From assembly GCA_017983495.1 (NCBI GenBank), contig JAGOBH010000005.1:208319-272318 (forward strand): a stretch of 64,000 bases of DNA, read 5' to 3'. Below the pieces are notes generated by a model. That model was not told where the DNA came from. It ran no database searches and saw only the letters and a list, made by a program, of their open reading frames with translations. Every line of letters starts with the position of its first letter. Position 1 is the stretch's first letter. Positions 1-8,731 of this stretch are shown piece after piece. The translations under genes and the position numbers were made by a program. The stretch is from Pyrinomonadaceae bacterium. Its GTDB lineage: Bacteria > Acidobacteriota > Blastocatellia > Pyrinomonadales > Pyrinomonadaceae.

Positions 1-8
1 ATGGACAT

Positions 9-40
9 TGGCCGGGGAGCGATCCCCGGCCATTTTTATT
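9..40 (+). terminator. Rho-independent terminator of an upstream gene
   Basis: A 10-bp perfect stem (TGGCCGGGGA / TCCCCGGCCA) with a GCGA loop is followed on the + strand by ATTTTTATTT. The T tract is on the + side, so it most likely ends a rightward gene lying outside the window. It also sits just after the stop codon of the leftward TPR gene and may act for both. Confidence 0.75.
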
Positions 41-1079
41 TGATCGGATTATCGACTATGTATTTTTCAAACTTAGCACGGTCGGGGTGATCCGGCACCT
101 TCGCCAGATACTGCTTATACTCGTTCGATGCCCTGTCTTTGAGGTTTGCGGCGTTATAAAGTGCGGCCAGCCGCAGGTGTATCTCCGCCTTGTCAAGCGG
201 AGCGAGTTGGATCGCCTTGTTCAGGTAAACCACGGCCTTGTTGCCCTTTTTCGCCTGCAGATATGACTCGCCGAGATAGTGGTTTACATCGGCAGATACT
301 GGTGAGATCGCGACAGCCTTTTCAAGAACCTCGATCGCGTTGTCAAATTTCTTTTGGCTAATATAGAGCTTGCCAAGATTCAACAGAGCGGGGCCGAAAT
401 CGGCTTTCAGTGCTATTGCCTTGCCGTACGAAGATTCAGCATCGGCATACTTCTCGCCGTTAAACTGGATGTTGCCGAGTTCGGTCCATGCGACGAAATC
501 GTTAGCGTCGGCGGTGAGCAGCTGTCTCAACGACTTTTGAGCGGCGTCCGCCTTCTTTTCTTTATTGAGGCTCAACGCCTTTTCAAATGCCTTTTGGTTC
601 TCCGGCGTTCGCTGGTAGGCGTTTATAACCGCGATAACCTCGTTCCGCCGATTTATTACTTGGTTGAACTGTGCTGCGGTCAAAATGACATCCTGTCTGT
701 TTGTAAGCGGCGGCGGATTAAGCACGCCGATCTGGTAACGTCCGATCTCCTGCTTGTCGAGTTCGACGATAATACTGACGCCGTTGCGCGGGATGCCGTT
801 GAATATAAATGAACCACGATTTTTGATCGGCTGTCTTGAGATGAACGCACCGTTTGCAAACACGGCAACCGATAGCTTTGGTGCATCGGCCGACTCGTCG
901 AGGCCCTGAACAACTACGGAACCCGAGAGAGTTGCATCCTGGCCGGGATTTGCACCCGGTCGTGGACCGATGAAGGTCGGCAAGCCGCTTGTCTGTCGAG
1001 CCTCGTCATCCTGAGCCACAACCCCGGCGGTCATTACGCCGATCAGCAATACGGGCAACAGTGTTTTTCTGAACGTCAT
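36..1079 (-). CDS. Secreted TPR-repeat protein
   Basis: A 347-residue protein with an N-terminal signal peptide (about residues 1-22, ending VVAQ) and an export-type start. Residues about 30-150 look like a beta-rich region of unknown type. Residues about 160-335 contain tetratricopeptide repeats, with typical phrases such as WTELGNIQFNGEKYADAESS and ALLNLGKLYISQKKFDNAIE. TPRs are protein-interaction scaffolds, so the specific partner cannot be told. The gene stands alone, with the terminator-like hairpin right after its stop. Periplasmic or outer-membrane location is inferred from the signal peptide only. Confidence 0.8.
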   Translation of the reverse strand: MTFRKTLLPVLLIGVMTAGVVAQDDEARQTSGLPTFIGPRPGANPGQDATLSGSVVVQGLDESADAPKLSVAVFANGAFISRQPIKNRGSFIFNGIPRNGVSIIVELDKQEIGRYQIGVLNPPPLTNRQDVILTAAQFNQVINRRNEVIAVINAYQRTPENQKAFEKALSLNKEKKADAAQKSLRQLLTADANDFVAWTELGNIQFNGEKYADAESSYGKAIALKADFGPALLNLGKLYISQKKFDNAIEVLEKAVAISPVSADVNHYLGESYLQAKKGNKAVVYLNKAIQLAPLDKAEIHLRLAALYNAANLKDRASNEYKQYLAKVPDHPDRAKFEKYIVDNPIK

Positions 1080-1159
1080 AACTAATATCTCCTCGATCCA
1101 ACAGTACGGATAAGTGTAAGTAGATTAGATGCTCAATTCAATGTCAAGGAATGTCCAGG

Positions 1160-1819
1160 TCAACGGGCAGCAAACGAATCGTTGCCCGTTATGGCCGCGA
1201 GATGGCGGGTGTCATTGAGGGCAAGCACACGTATGTTGTTGCGGTTTCGGATCTCAAAACGATTGATCCCGCAATTCGAAGTTATGAGCCATGGTGTCGT
1301 CTTGGTGCCACGGTGAATAGCCCCGAGCAGATTTAACGTCAAGAAGCAGATAGCTCCGGTGTGTGAAAAGATCGCGATTCGCTCGCCGGGATGACTCCTG
1401 AGAATGTCGTTGACCTTTGCGGTAATGCGCTTCAACAGATGTCGGTAGCTCTCGCCTTCAGTAATTGTGTGATGGATATTTCGATTGACGAGAGCGTAGT
1501 AGTCTTTTGGATACGCCGCTTTTGATTCGTCAAACGTGAGGCCTTCCAGCACCCCGACGTGCCGTTCCCTGAATGCGGGAGATTGATGGATCGGCAATCC
1601 AAGCAGATTCGCAAGCGGTTCGGCGGTCTGCACCGCGCGAAACAGATCGCTCGAGTAGATCGTTGAGATCCCTTCTTTCGCTAGAGTTTTCGCCGTTACC
1701 TCTGCCTGTTGCTTGCCCAGATCGGAAAGCGGCGTCGGCCCATGTCCGCCAAAACGCCCCTCAGCGTTACCGGCTGATTGTCCGTGTCTGATCAGGTATA
1801 GGCGAGTTGGCTGAGCCAT
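1160..1819 (-). CDS. Histidine phosphatase family protein (phosphoglycerate mutase-like)
   Basis: A 219-residue cytoplasmic protein with the branch-1 histidine phosphatase signature: the RHG motif at residues 11-13 (phospho-accepting His12), followed by SAGNAEGRFGG, a RERHVGVLEG segment carrying the acid/base Glu, and the second catalytic His in FSHTGA near residue 153. Family members hydrolyse small phosphorylated metabolites (for example alpha-ribazole phosphate or sugar phosphates), and the substrate cannot be read from the sequence. It lies 9 bp downstream of prfA in the same direction, so it is probably cotranscribed with it. This is the slot where many genomes carry prmC. Confidence 0.85.
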   Translation of the reverse strand: MAQPTRLYLIRHGQSAGNAEGRFGGHGPTPLSDLGKQQAEVTAKTLAKEGISTIYSSDLFRAVQTAEPLANLLGLPIHQSPAFRERHVGVLEGLTFDESKAAYPKDYYALVNRNIHHTITEGESYRHLLKRITAKVNDILRSHPGERIAIFSHTGAICFLTLNLLGAIHRGTKTTPWLITSNCGINRFEIRNRNNIRVLALNDTRHLAAITGNDSFAAR

Positions 1820-1828
1820 ACTTTAGGC

Positions 1829-2905
1829 TTACGCTCCGACCGCCTCCGCTTTTAGCTTTTCGGTTTGGTAGTGTGTTCGAAGCGTTTCGATAAATTCGTC
1901 GAGCTGGCCTTCCATTACAAGGTCGAGTTGGTGAACCGTCAAACCGATTCGATGGTCAGTTACACGATTTTCCTTGAAATTATAGGTTCGGATCTTCTCT
2001 GATCGGTCGCCGCTGCCGACCATCGACTTGCGTTCAGCCGAAAGAGCGTCGTGCTGTTTTTGTTCCTCGAGTTCCTGCAATCTGGCACGCAGAACACGCA
2101 TTGCCTTTTCGCGGTTCTTGATCTGCGACTTTTCATCCTGCATCGACACGACGACGCCGGTTGGCATATGCGTGATGCGGACGGCTGAGTAGGTTGTATT
2201 GACCGACTGGCCGCCGGGGCCCGACGAACAAAACGTATCGATCCTGAGGTCGTTTTGATTTATCTGTACATCGACCTCTTCTGCTTCCGGCAATACTGCC
2301 ACGGTGATCGCAGAAGTGTGGATGCGTCCCTGGGTCTCGGTCTGCGGAACTCGCTGTACGCGGTGTACGCCCGATTCGAACCGCAGTCGCGAATAGACAT
2401 TGTCGCCTTCGATCACGGCAACCGCATCCTTGATGCCGCCGACGCCTGTGTCGGACGTTTCCAGAATGTCCATCTTCCAACCCTGACGCTCGGCGTATCT
2501 TGCATACATTCGCAAGACTTCGGCCGCAAACAGCGTTGCCTCGTCACCGCCCGTTCCTGCACGGATCTCGAGGATAACGTTCTTTTCGTCGTTCGGATCC
2601 TTGGGGAGCAGCAAGAGTTTAAGTTCTTCTTCTGCGGCGGGCAGTTTTGCTTCGATCTCGGCTATCTCGAGAGCTGCCATCTCGCGCATCTCGTCGTCGT
2701 CAGCCAGATCGGCGAGGTCCTTAGCTCCCTGGAGGTCTTCGGTCATTTTGCGGACTTCGCGATATTTACCGACGATCTCACCGAGGCTGCGGTGCTGTTT
2801 CATCAGTTTGGCGTAGACCGACATGTCCGACATAAACTCGGGCTGCGAGATCTGCTCCGTCAGTTCGTCGTAGGATTTTTCGATTTGTGCTAATTTCTCA
2901 AACAT
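1829..2905 (-). CDS. prfA: Peptide chain release factor 1
   Basis: A 358-residue class I release factor that recognises UAA and UAG stop codons on the ribosome and triggers peptide release. The universal GGQ motif is at residues 231-233 ([10 protein letters not shown]). The tripeptide anticodon is P187-Q188-T189, the P-x-T form typical of RF1 rather than the SPF of RF2. The length matches the family. It is downstream of the DUF1385 gene and rpmE on the same strand, an order (rpmE, DUF1385, prfA) known from other bacterial phyla. A hairpin repeat lies between the DUF1385 stop and this start. Confidence 0.97.
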   Translation of the reverse strand: MFEKLAQIEKSYDELTEQISQPEFMSDMSVYAKLMKQHRSLGEIVGKYREVRKMTEDLQGAKDLADLADDDEMREMAALEIAEIEAKLPAAEEELKLLLLPKDPNDEKNVILEIRAGTGGDEATLFAAEVLRMYARYAERQGWKMDILETSDTGVGGIKDAVAVIEGDNVYSRLRFESGVHRVQRVPQTETQGRIHTSAITVAVLPEAEEVDVQINQNDLRIDTFCSSGPGGQSVNTTYSAVRITHMPTGVVVSMQDEKSQIKNREKAMRVLRARLQELEEQKQHDALSAERKSMVGSGDRSEKIRTYNFKENRVTDHRIGLTVHQLDLVMEGQLDEFIETLRTHYQTEKLKAEAVGA

Positions 2906-2915
2906 AAAAAATACT

Positions 2916-2993
2916 CACCACAGAGACACAGAGTTCGCTGAGATTACAAAAAGAAGGACTTCTATCCTCTGTGTTCTCTGTGCCTCTGTGGTG
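2916..2993. repeat. CTCTGTG-type dispersed hairpin repeat
   Basis: An inverted repeat has arms CACCACAGAGACACAGAG and CTCTGTGCCTCTGTGGTG, pairing over 18 bp with one mismatch, and an inner CTCTGTGTT repeat. It lies in the gap between the DUF1385 gene and prfA. Related CGCAGAG/CTCTGCG hairpins occur at about 5.66, 27.66, 29.3 and 35.75 kb, so it belongs to a family of intergenic repeats. Confidence 0.7.
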
Positions 2994-3001
2994 CAACTGA
3001 T

Positions 3002-4147
3002 TTACGCCGTCTCCGGCTCTAATTTGAGCGATTCGTCAAGGGCCCGAATTGCCACTTCAAGCTGTTCTCCATCAGGTTCCTGCGTCGTAATATTCTGCAG
3101 CCAAAGGCCAGGGAGCGTCATAAATTTGAATATCGCACCGGACTCTTTCTTGGCCGCGTACCGGATAACCTCGTACGACAGGCCCGCCACGAGCGGCATA
3201 AGGGCGATTCGCACCACAAGATTCAACCACGTGGCTTCAAAGTTGATCACCGAGAAGAGGACGATCGCAACAAGCATCACAACCATTAGGAATGACGTGC
3301 CGCAGCGTGGATGCTGACGGCGTTGCTGTGTCGCATTTTCAACGGTTAGGTCAAGACCCTTTTCCCAGGTAAAGACCGTCTTGTGTTCCGCTCCGTGATA
3401 TTCGAATACACGGCGAATGTCCTTCAAAAAGGACATCGAAAATATCATGAAGATGAAAAAGACCATTCGGATCAGGCCGTCGATCAGATTGAACGAGACC
3501 CAGGAGCCAAACGAATCGAGCTTGATCTTCCAGACGTAGGCCTTGATCGTTTCAAGCCAGCCGGCGTCGGCCGTCAAGACCGGTGCTCCCGCCCAACCCA
3601 AGCTGATAAAGAGGACGTTTGTCAGAACGAGCGGGGCGACGATGAACAATACGATGTTGAAGAGCAGTGCGAAAATGATCGACCCCACGGCACTGGCGGA
3701 CTGACTCATTTTCTTCGTCTTTCCCTCGGGCATGATGACCTTGACCGGAGCTTTTAGAAATTCCGGGTCGATCGTACCTTCTATCAGTGCCGTCTCGGGT
3801 TCGCCGACCCTTGATTTTTCAAGTTCCTCTTTTGCAGCCAGGTCTTCTTCGTAAATACGTGCTGAAAAATTGAGGGCTTTGACGCCAAGCGCCATCGACT
3901 GGATCAACGTCGCACCGCCGCGTAGTACCGGCGTATTGAGCCATTTATATTTATCGCTCCATTTCGGCAGGGAATCGGCCGTCGTAATTATCGTTCCGTC
4001 CGAGCGGCGACACGCGATGGCGTATGCAGACGGAGTCCTCATCATTACGCCCTCCATCACCGCCTGGCCGCCGACGATCAGGTCGCGTTCAACGGCAAAG
4101 ACCGTGTGGATAAATCGAAGCACTCTCGGTGAAAATCTCTTCATCAT
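3002..4147 (-). CDS. DUF1385 family multi-pass membrane protein
   Basis: A 381-residue protein with the DUF1385 (YqhQ-type) signature near the N-terminus: GGQAVMEGVMMR at about residues 26-37. The centre and C-terminal half contain several hydrophobic segments (IIFALLFNIVLFIVAPLVL, LLFVIN-like stretches, FLMVVMLVAIVLFSVI) separated by the conserved EYHGAEHKTVF region with Glu and His residues that could bind metal. The function of the family is not established. The neighbours rpmE and prfA on the same strand match the conserved synteny of the family. Translation starts at an ATG-ATG pair, and either codon may be used. Confidence 0.88.
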   Translation of the reverse strand: MMKRFSPRVLRFIHTVFAVERDLIVGGQAVMEGVMMRTPSAYAIACRRSDGTIITTADSLPKWSDKYKWLNTPVLRGGATLIQSMALGVKALNFSARIYEEDLAAKEELEKSRVGEPETALIEGTIDPEFLKAPVKVIMPEGKTKKMSQSASAVGSIIFALLFNIVLFIVAPLVLTNVLFISLGWAGAPVLTADAGWLETIKAYVWKIKLDSFGSWVSFNLIDGLIRMVFFIFMIFSMSFLKDIRRVFEYHGAEHKTVFTWEKGLDLTVENATQQRRQHPRCGTSFLMVVMLVAIVLFSVINFEATWLNLVVRIALMPLVAGLSYEVIRYAAKKESGAIFKFMTLPGLWLQNITTQEPDGEQLEVAIRALDESLKLEPETA

Positions 4148-4236
4148 AATATCTTTCGGAATCTATCGGATTTCGATCCGCAATAATTAGATGTTCAATT
4201 GATCGACGTTCGCAAATAAATGTTGCTGAAACTAAA

Positions 4237-4314
4237 TGACGCTGACCCTATTTTGCCTTTCGAGGGCGTACCGGCGGCACACCTTTATCGATCGGCGCTT
4301 TTGGGTCAGCGTCA
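4237..4314. repeat. 78-bp element with perfect 12-bp terminal inverted repeats
   Basis: TGACGCTGACCC at 4237-4248 and its exact complement GGGTCAGCGTCA at 4303-4314 bracket a 54-bp GC-rich core downstream of rpmE. It could be a REP/MITE-like element or a long-stemmed terminator of the rpmE transcript. No second copy was noticed in this window. Confidence 0.5.
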
Positions 4315-4365
4315 GTTTGTACTAGCTAATATCTGTCGGTGATCAATCTCAAGCGAAAACTAAGC

Positions 4366-4587
4366 CTATTTAGCGGCTTCAGCGGCACCGCGAGCGTAGC
4401 GCTTGTTAAAGCGATCGACGCGTCCTGCCGTATCAACCAACTTCTGCTTACCTGTAAAGAACGGGTGGCAAGCTGAGCAGATTTCGATGTGCAGATCCTC
4501 GCCCATCGTCGAGCGTGTCTGAAACGTGCTGCCGCACGCACAGATCACTGAAATTTCGTTATAATTCGGATGTATTTCCTTTTTCAT
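4366..4587 (-). CDS. rpmE: 50S ribosomal protein L31 (zinc form)
   Basis: A 73-residue ribosomal protein of the large subunit. It begins MKKEIHPNY and contains the HPFFTGKQ and [10 protein letters not shown] signatures of L31. Cysteines C16, C18, C37 and C40 form the zinc ribbon, so this is the C+ (zinc-binding) type rather than the zinc-free paralogue made under zinc shortage. A purine-rich ribosome binding site precedes the ATG. It is followed on the same strand by the DUF1385 gene. Confidence 0.96.
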   Translation of the reverse strand: MKKEIHPNYNEISVICACGSTFQTRSTMGEDLHIEICSACHPFFTGKQKLVDTAGRVDRFNKRYARGAAEAAK

Positions 4588-4685
4588 TTATCTCTTCCTT
4601 CCGCCGTATATAAGCGGTATGCGATTAAACGCAATCCTTGATTGTACGTCCGAAATGCAATTTGGTCAAGGTTTGAACGGCACAG

Positions 4686-5141
4686 CTATCGCTTCATAGC
4701 CTTCTCGTATATTTCGATCCATTGTTGCGGCGTGATTTGTGAAGCGAGTTCGCCGACGAGGTCGAGCGGAATGTCTTCGAGTTTGGCAAACCGGATGCAC
4801 GATTTGCCCATGTTAAGCTTTTTCTTTGAGTGCTTTGGCCACTCTTCACGAAACCAATCAAGCTGCTTTACGTTGCCATAAAGGCACATCGAATACAATG
4901 CAATATGATTTTTCTGCGATGCAATGCTCATAAAGCCTAGCGGTAGCGACGGGTCGCAATGATAACCGGCCGGATAAGTCTCAAGCGGCACGACCCAGCC
5001 GATGTGGCCATAGCCGATAGTCTCCTTAAACCCTTTCGGCAGATTGTCGTTTATCACTTTCCGAAGCGCCGAGATCGCCGCCTTACGGTCCTCCGGAAGT
5101 CCGGCAATATATTCGTCAGGGGTCTTAACATCGTATTGCAT
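4686..5141 (-). CDS. DUF1801 domain-containing protein
   Basis: A 151-residue protein when started at MQYDVKTPDEYI. An in-frame extension of 31 codons exists upstream but lacks family similarity, so the internal ATG at 5141 was chosen. The opening (TPDEYIAGLPEDRKAAISALR) and the block GFKETIGYGHIGWVVP match DUF1801 proteins (YdhG-like fold). FMSIASQKNHIALYSM and the C-terminal GKSCIRFAKLEDIPLD complete the family pattern. The biochemical role of the family is not settled. The gene is single and lies next to the first intergenic element. Confidence 0.8.
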   Translation of the reverse strand: MQYDVKTPDEYIAGLPEDRKAAISALRKVINDNLPKGFKETIGYGHIGWVVPLETYPAGYHCDPSLPLGFMSIASQKNHIALYSMCLYGNVKQLDWFREEWPKHSKKKLNMGKSCIRFAKLEDIPLDLVGELASQITPQQWIEIYEKAMKR

Positions 5142-5312
5142 AACAAAATTTAGCGACAGATTACCACGGATTTGCCGCGTATGGTCAAAATATTTGAAAT
5201 TTTGGGAATGTGGTCCGCCCCATAGGGTCTTCACTTTTGATCGTCCCGCCCGGGAAGAGAGCCGTCAGTTCCTCGGCATTTGATCCCTCCCCCACGACAT
5301 GTCCTGTCACGT

Positions 5313-5360
5313 TTGACATTAATGATACAATGTATGTTACAGACAGTGATCTTTGACAAC
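5313..5360 (+). promoter_or_regulatory. Promoter plus boxA-like antitermination site (element copy A)
   Basis: TTGACA (5313-5318) lies 7 bp before an extended -10, TGATACAAT (5323-5331). A boxA-like sequence TGATCTTTGACAAC follows at 5347-5360, about 10 nt past the expected start point. The same arrangement with the same spacing recurs on the minus strand at 28052-28099 and 36208-36255. The boxA resemblance is to the rRNA-operon and CRISPR-leader boxA (consensus near GCTCTTTAACA). Function is inferred. Confidence 0.55.
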
Positions 5361-5985
5361 TAGGCCGAAGAGGACTTCGCATCGACGCGCCGGAACGTCG
5401 AAAAAATTTGAAAAATCCGTGGGACAGTGAGACGGTTGGCGTAAATCCAGCAATTAGAACATTTAGCCTGTCCCAACTAACCTACTTTATCTGTCCCAGA
5501 TGCGTAAAGTGTTGATAGAACAAATGTTAATAAGGTTTCAGATTATTAAAGATTCCTACTTAGTAGGAAATAGTCGGAAATAGTGGGAAAGAGTAGGAAA
5601 ATAGCCGGACGAAAGAATGGAAAAAGTGAAAGAGTGGAAAGGTGAAAAAGCTAGTCTGCGGGCTCTGCGAAAAACTCTCCGGCCTCTGCGTCGATCCGAA
5701 TATTAACGCAAAGATCGCCGAGGACGCTGAGAAGAGTGCAAAGTAAAAAGTAAAAGGTAAAAAGCCAATGTCGGACCGGCGGAGTTGGGGCTTGGGACTT
5801 GCGACCTGGGACTTCCTCGAATAGTCCATGTGGGAACTTGCTGGGACAAATGGGACAAGCGGGACAAAACGCAAATGCGTCTTAACCGGTGCATTCACAA
5901 CAGTTAGCCGCTATTTGCTGTAATACATATTCCTACTATTTCCTACTTAGTGGGAATATTTCCTACTTGGTAGGAATTGATGGAC
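5361..5985 (+). repeat. Non-coding body of intergenic element, copy A
   Basis: No convincing gene lies in this stretch. It shares several blocks with copies B and C: a GTGGGACAG segment (about 5423), CTGTCCCAACTAACCTA (about 5467), ATCTGTCCCAGATGCG, GTGTTGATAGAACAAATG, TTATTAAAGATTCCTACT (5543-5560), repeated TAGTAGGAAATAG units, a CTCTGCG repeat block near 5660-5740, GGGACAA repeats near 5842-5876, and a second TTCCTACTTAG cluster at 5930-5975. The roughly 115 bp from 5455 are almost identical to copy B in inverted orientation. Confidence 0.75.
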
Positions 5986-6005
5986 GAGGGACGAAGGATG
6001 GATGA

Positions 6006-7184
6006 TCAATGGTTCTGTAGTTTCAGAAGTTCCATAAGGCGGTGTTCGCGGATACCGTAGGTTGTGCAGATCTCGGCGATCTGCTCGTCGAACTTGAGGC
6101 TGTCCGCCGGTTCTTTCAAACGTGTTCCAACGAGCATATTATTTTTTGGCGTATGCTCGGTCGAGACAAACTCGAACAGCTTTGTTGCATAGCCTGAGCG
6201 TTCGAGCATTAGCGACCGCATACCGTCCGTGATCAACTCAGCAAGCCGCTCGAGCATCACGCCATGTTTCAGAACGTCGCGGAGCATCTCGGGAGACTTT
6301 ATCTGAGGCCTTATCTGCTGATGACAGCACGGGGCGGCAAGTATCAGATCGGCCCTTGCTTCGATACCTTTGAAGAGCGCGTCGTCGGTGGCCGTGTTGC
6401 AGGCGTGCAGAGCGACAAGTACGTCGATCTGGTCAACGTTGTAGTCGGCGATGGTTCCGACAACGAAGCTCAGTCCGTCAAAATCGCAGGTTTTGGCGAT
6501 CTCGTTACAGAGTTCGACAAGTTCATATTTGGTATCGACCCCGGTAACCGAAACGTCGATCTTGCGAGTATTTTTGAAATGATCGTACGCGGCAAAGGTA
6601 AGATAGCCCTTACCGCAGCCCATATCGATCAGGGAAATGCGCTCTTTGGAACGAAGCTCGGACTTATCGAACAAATTTGACAGAACCTCGACGAACTTAT
6701 TGATCTGGCGCCATTTGTCCTGCTGTTTGTCACGAATTCTCCCGGTTTCATCGGTGATGCCGAGGGCCTTTAGAAAAAAGCTGTCCGGATCGACCTGATA
6801 GTTCTTCTCGCGGTTGTGGCTTTCCGATGGTTTCGACTTGAACGTGGGCTTACCGATATTCAGCCTGGACTTACCCTTTTTACTGATGTCCAGCTGAAAG
6901 TCGTTTTCGGTCGTAAATAAATGGCCCCCAAAAAACTGACCGTCGAGAGCCTCGGCGATCATACTGATGCCGAGGTCGACATCGTAGTTTTTCGCGATAT
7001 CGCGTGAAGCTCCGCGGTATAGAAAGTAGAGTCTGGAACCTTTCTTGGTACTGACTGTCCGTATGAGAAGTTTTTGCAGATGCGGGTCTGTCCCTTTATA
7101 ATTGCCTAGCGAAAGCTTCACAAAGCTGCCGTTTTTCAGGCTCTGAAGCATCGCTCCGATAAATTTCTCAACATTTTCGACCAT
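6006..7184 (-). CDS. Class I SAM-dependent methyltransferase (METTL25/RRNAD1-like)
   Basis: A 392-residue protein. Residues about 1-135 form an N-terminal region without a recognisable family. The C-terminal part is a Rossmann methyltransferase: motif I is SLIDMGCGKGYLTFAAYDHF, followed by the acidic end of beta 2 (VTGVDTKYELVELC), LVALHACNTATDDALF, and the conserved AAPCCHQQI. This HACNTATD/PCCHQ combination is seen in a subgroup of methyltransferases related to eukaryotic METTL25. The substrate is unknown (RNA or small molecule). The gene is monocistronic and convergent with element A. Confidence 0.8.
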   Translation of the reverse strand: MVENVEKFIGAMLQSLKNGSFVKLSLGNYKGTDPHLQKLLIRTVSTKKGSRLYFLYRGASRDIAKNYDVDLGISMIAEALDGQFFGGHLFTTENDFQLDISKKGKSRLNIGKPTFKSKPSESHNREKNYQVDPDSFFLKALGITDETGRIRDKQQDKWRQINKFVEVLSNLFDKSELRSKERISLIDMGCGKGYLTFAAYDHFKNTRKIDVSVTGVDTKYELVELCNEIAKTCDFDGLSFVVGTIADYNVDQIDVLVALHACNTATDDALFKGIEARADLILAAPCCHQQIRPQIKSPEMLRDVLKHGVMLERLAELITDGMRSLMLERSGYATKLFEFVSTEHTPKNNMLVGTRLKEPADSLKFDEQIAEICTTYGIREHRLMELLKLQNH

Positions 7185-7250
7185 TGTTTAGTGAGGTTAG
7201 CATAATGTTGAGATCTTGGTGAATCCGGCCGATACTTAGCTACCTAGGAA

Positions 7251-7673
7251 ATGAAAATGAAGAATTTGTTCCATCTCGCGTTTCCCGTTCACGACCTGGC
7301 CGCCGCACGCGCGTTTTATGGCGGCATTTTGGGGTGCCCCGAGGGCCGCAGTTCCGAACGCTGGATCGACTTTGACCTCTACGGCCACCAGATCGTCGCG
7401 CACCTGGCCGAGGATTCTGCAGGCGTGAGGGCGTCGAATAGTGTCGATTCCGATGACGTTCCGGTGCCGCATTTCGGCATCGTTATGCCGATGGATGACT
7501 GGCGTGAATTAGCGGAACGTTTGCGTGCGAGCGGCGTAGAATTTGTGATCGAACCAAAGATCCGATTCGCCGACGAGGTCGGCGAACAGGCCACGATGTT
7601 CTTCCTGGACCCGAGCGGCAACGCGTTGGAATTCAAAGCTTTTGCCGATTTCTCGCAGGTTTTTGCAAAGTAG
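7251..7673 (+). CDS. VOC (glyoxalase/bleomycin resistance/dioxygenase) family protein
   Basis: A 140-residue single-domain protein with two beta-alpha-beta-beta-beta modules. It begins [20 protein letters not shown], a typical VOC N-terminal strand and helix with a candidate metal ligand (His). The second module begins [16 protein letters not shown] and ends [15 protein letters not shown], with the Glu expected as a metal ligand in DPSGNALE. Members include lyases, dioxygenases and binding proteins, so no substrate is assigned. It is divergently oriented to the methyltransferase, with about 65 bp between them. Confidence 0.85.
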   Translation: MKMKNLFHLAFPVHDLAAARAFYGGILGCPEGRSSERWIDFDLYGHQIVAHLAEDSAGVRASNSVDSDDVPVPHFGIVMPMDDWRELAERLRASGVEFVIEPKIRFADEVGEQATMFFLDPSGNALEFKAFADFSQVFAK

Positions 7674-7720
7674 GAAATGATCACGGATAGCTGGGTATTG
7701 GTGAAATGCTACAGGAAAGT

Positions 7721-8665
7721 ATGAGAGGTATCAGTTTAGTATTGTTGGTTGCGTTCCTGGCATCTATGGCCGTCGGCCAGCAAATACATCGATCGGTTGC
7801 TATAACTATCGATGACCTGCCCGTTGTCTCGACGCGAAGCGACCTGAAAAACAGGCGACAGATCACGAAAAAGTTGCTCGGTCACATCACAAAGGCAAAA
7901 ATTCCGGCCATTGGGTTTGTGAACGAAAACAAACTTTACGCTGGCAACAAGCGTGACGAATTGCAGATCGATCTTCTCCGGATGTGGCTGGACGCCGGAC
8001 TCGAACTTGGAAATCATACATTTTCGCATCGTAGCCTCAATCAGATACCGCTCGCCGATTACGAAGCTGATCTGCTTAAAGGCGAAACGGTTACAAAAGA
8101 GCTGTTGGCGTTGAAAGGCCGTAAAATGAGGTTTTTTCGACATCCATTTTTGCAGACCGGTAGGACTCTGGAGATCAAGGCACAATTCGATACTTTTCTG
8201 AATGACCATGGCTATCGGATCGCTCCGATCTCCTTTGACAACGCGGATTATATCTTCTCGCGAGCCTATGACATTGCATTTGATCGCAAGGATAAGAAGC
8301 TGATGAAGCAGGTCGGCGACGCTTATGTTCCATACATGGAGAAAAAGCTGGAATACTGGGAGCGCCAGTCGGTCAAACTTTTCGACAGGGAGATAAGCCA
8401 GACCTTGCTTATCCATGCGAATTTTATCAACTCGGATTATTTCGATGAACTCGCTGAGATGTTCAAGCGGCGTGGTTACGCTATTGTCGATCTGGAAACG
8501 GCGTTGAAAGACGAGGCCTATCGCCTGCCGGACACATTCACGGGCGGAGCGGGAATCTCATGGCTGCATCGATGGGCACTTGAACGGGGACGGGAGAACG
8601 TACTGCCGGATGAGCCGACAGTACCTGAGTTTGTCTTGAAATTATCGGGATTTGAATCCGAATAA
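7721..8665 (+). CDS. Secreted polysaccharide deacetylase (NodB-homology) family protein
   Basis: About 314 residues. The start at 7721 gives a compact signal peptide (MRGISLVLLVAFLASMAVGQ) and is preceded by AGGAAAG. A start at 7706 adding five residues is also possible. The mature part opens VAITIDDLPV, where the Asp pair is the NodB metal/acid motif. GLELGNHTFSHRSLN supplies the H-x(3)-H metal-binding motif, and MRFFRHPFLQTG the arginine motif. Family enzymes remove acetyl groups from cell-wall or other glycans, and the exact polymer is unknown. The protein is probably periplasmic. It follows the VOC gene in the same direction. Confidence 0.86.
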   Translation: MRGISLVLLVAFLASMAVGQQIHRSVAITIDDLPVVSTRSDLKNRRQITKKLLGHITKAKIPAIGFVNENKLYAGNKRDELQIDLLRMWLDAGLELGNHTFSHRSLNQIPLADYEADLLKGETVTKELLALKGRKMRFFRHPFLQTGRTLEIKAQFDTFLNDHGYRIAPISFDNADYIFSRAYDIAFDRKDKKLMKQVGDAYVPYMEKKLEYWERQSVKLFDREISQTLLIHANFINSDYFDELAEMFKRRGYAIVDLETALKDEAYRLPDTFTGGAGISWLHRWALERGRENVLPDEPTVPEFVLKLSGFESE

Positions 8666-8731
8666 TTGGCTGGACGTTCGCAGATTGGTCTCCGCCCTAC
8701 TCAGCGGAGTTGGCCGTTACGTTGGCTAGAT

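Noticed and set aside
5313..5331. Classic sigma-70 promoter with TTGACA as -35 for the TACAAT box
   Set aside because: The spacer is only 7 bp in all three copies, far from 16-18 bp. The promoter was kept as an extended -10 type, with TTGACA possibly a separate site.
5543..5985. CRISPR-like array made of TTCCTACTTAG / TAGTAGGAAATAG repeats
   Set aside because: The repeats are short, of unequal spacing and not separated by unique spacers of constant length. No cas gene is present.
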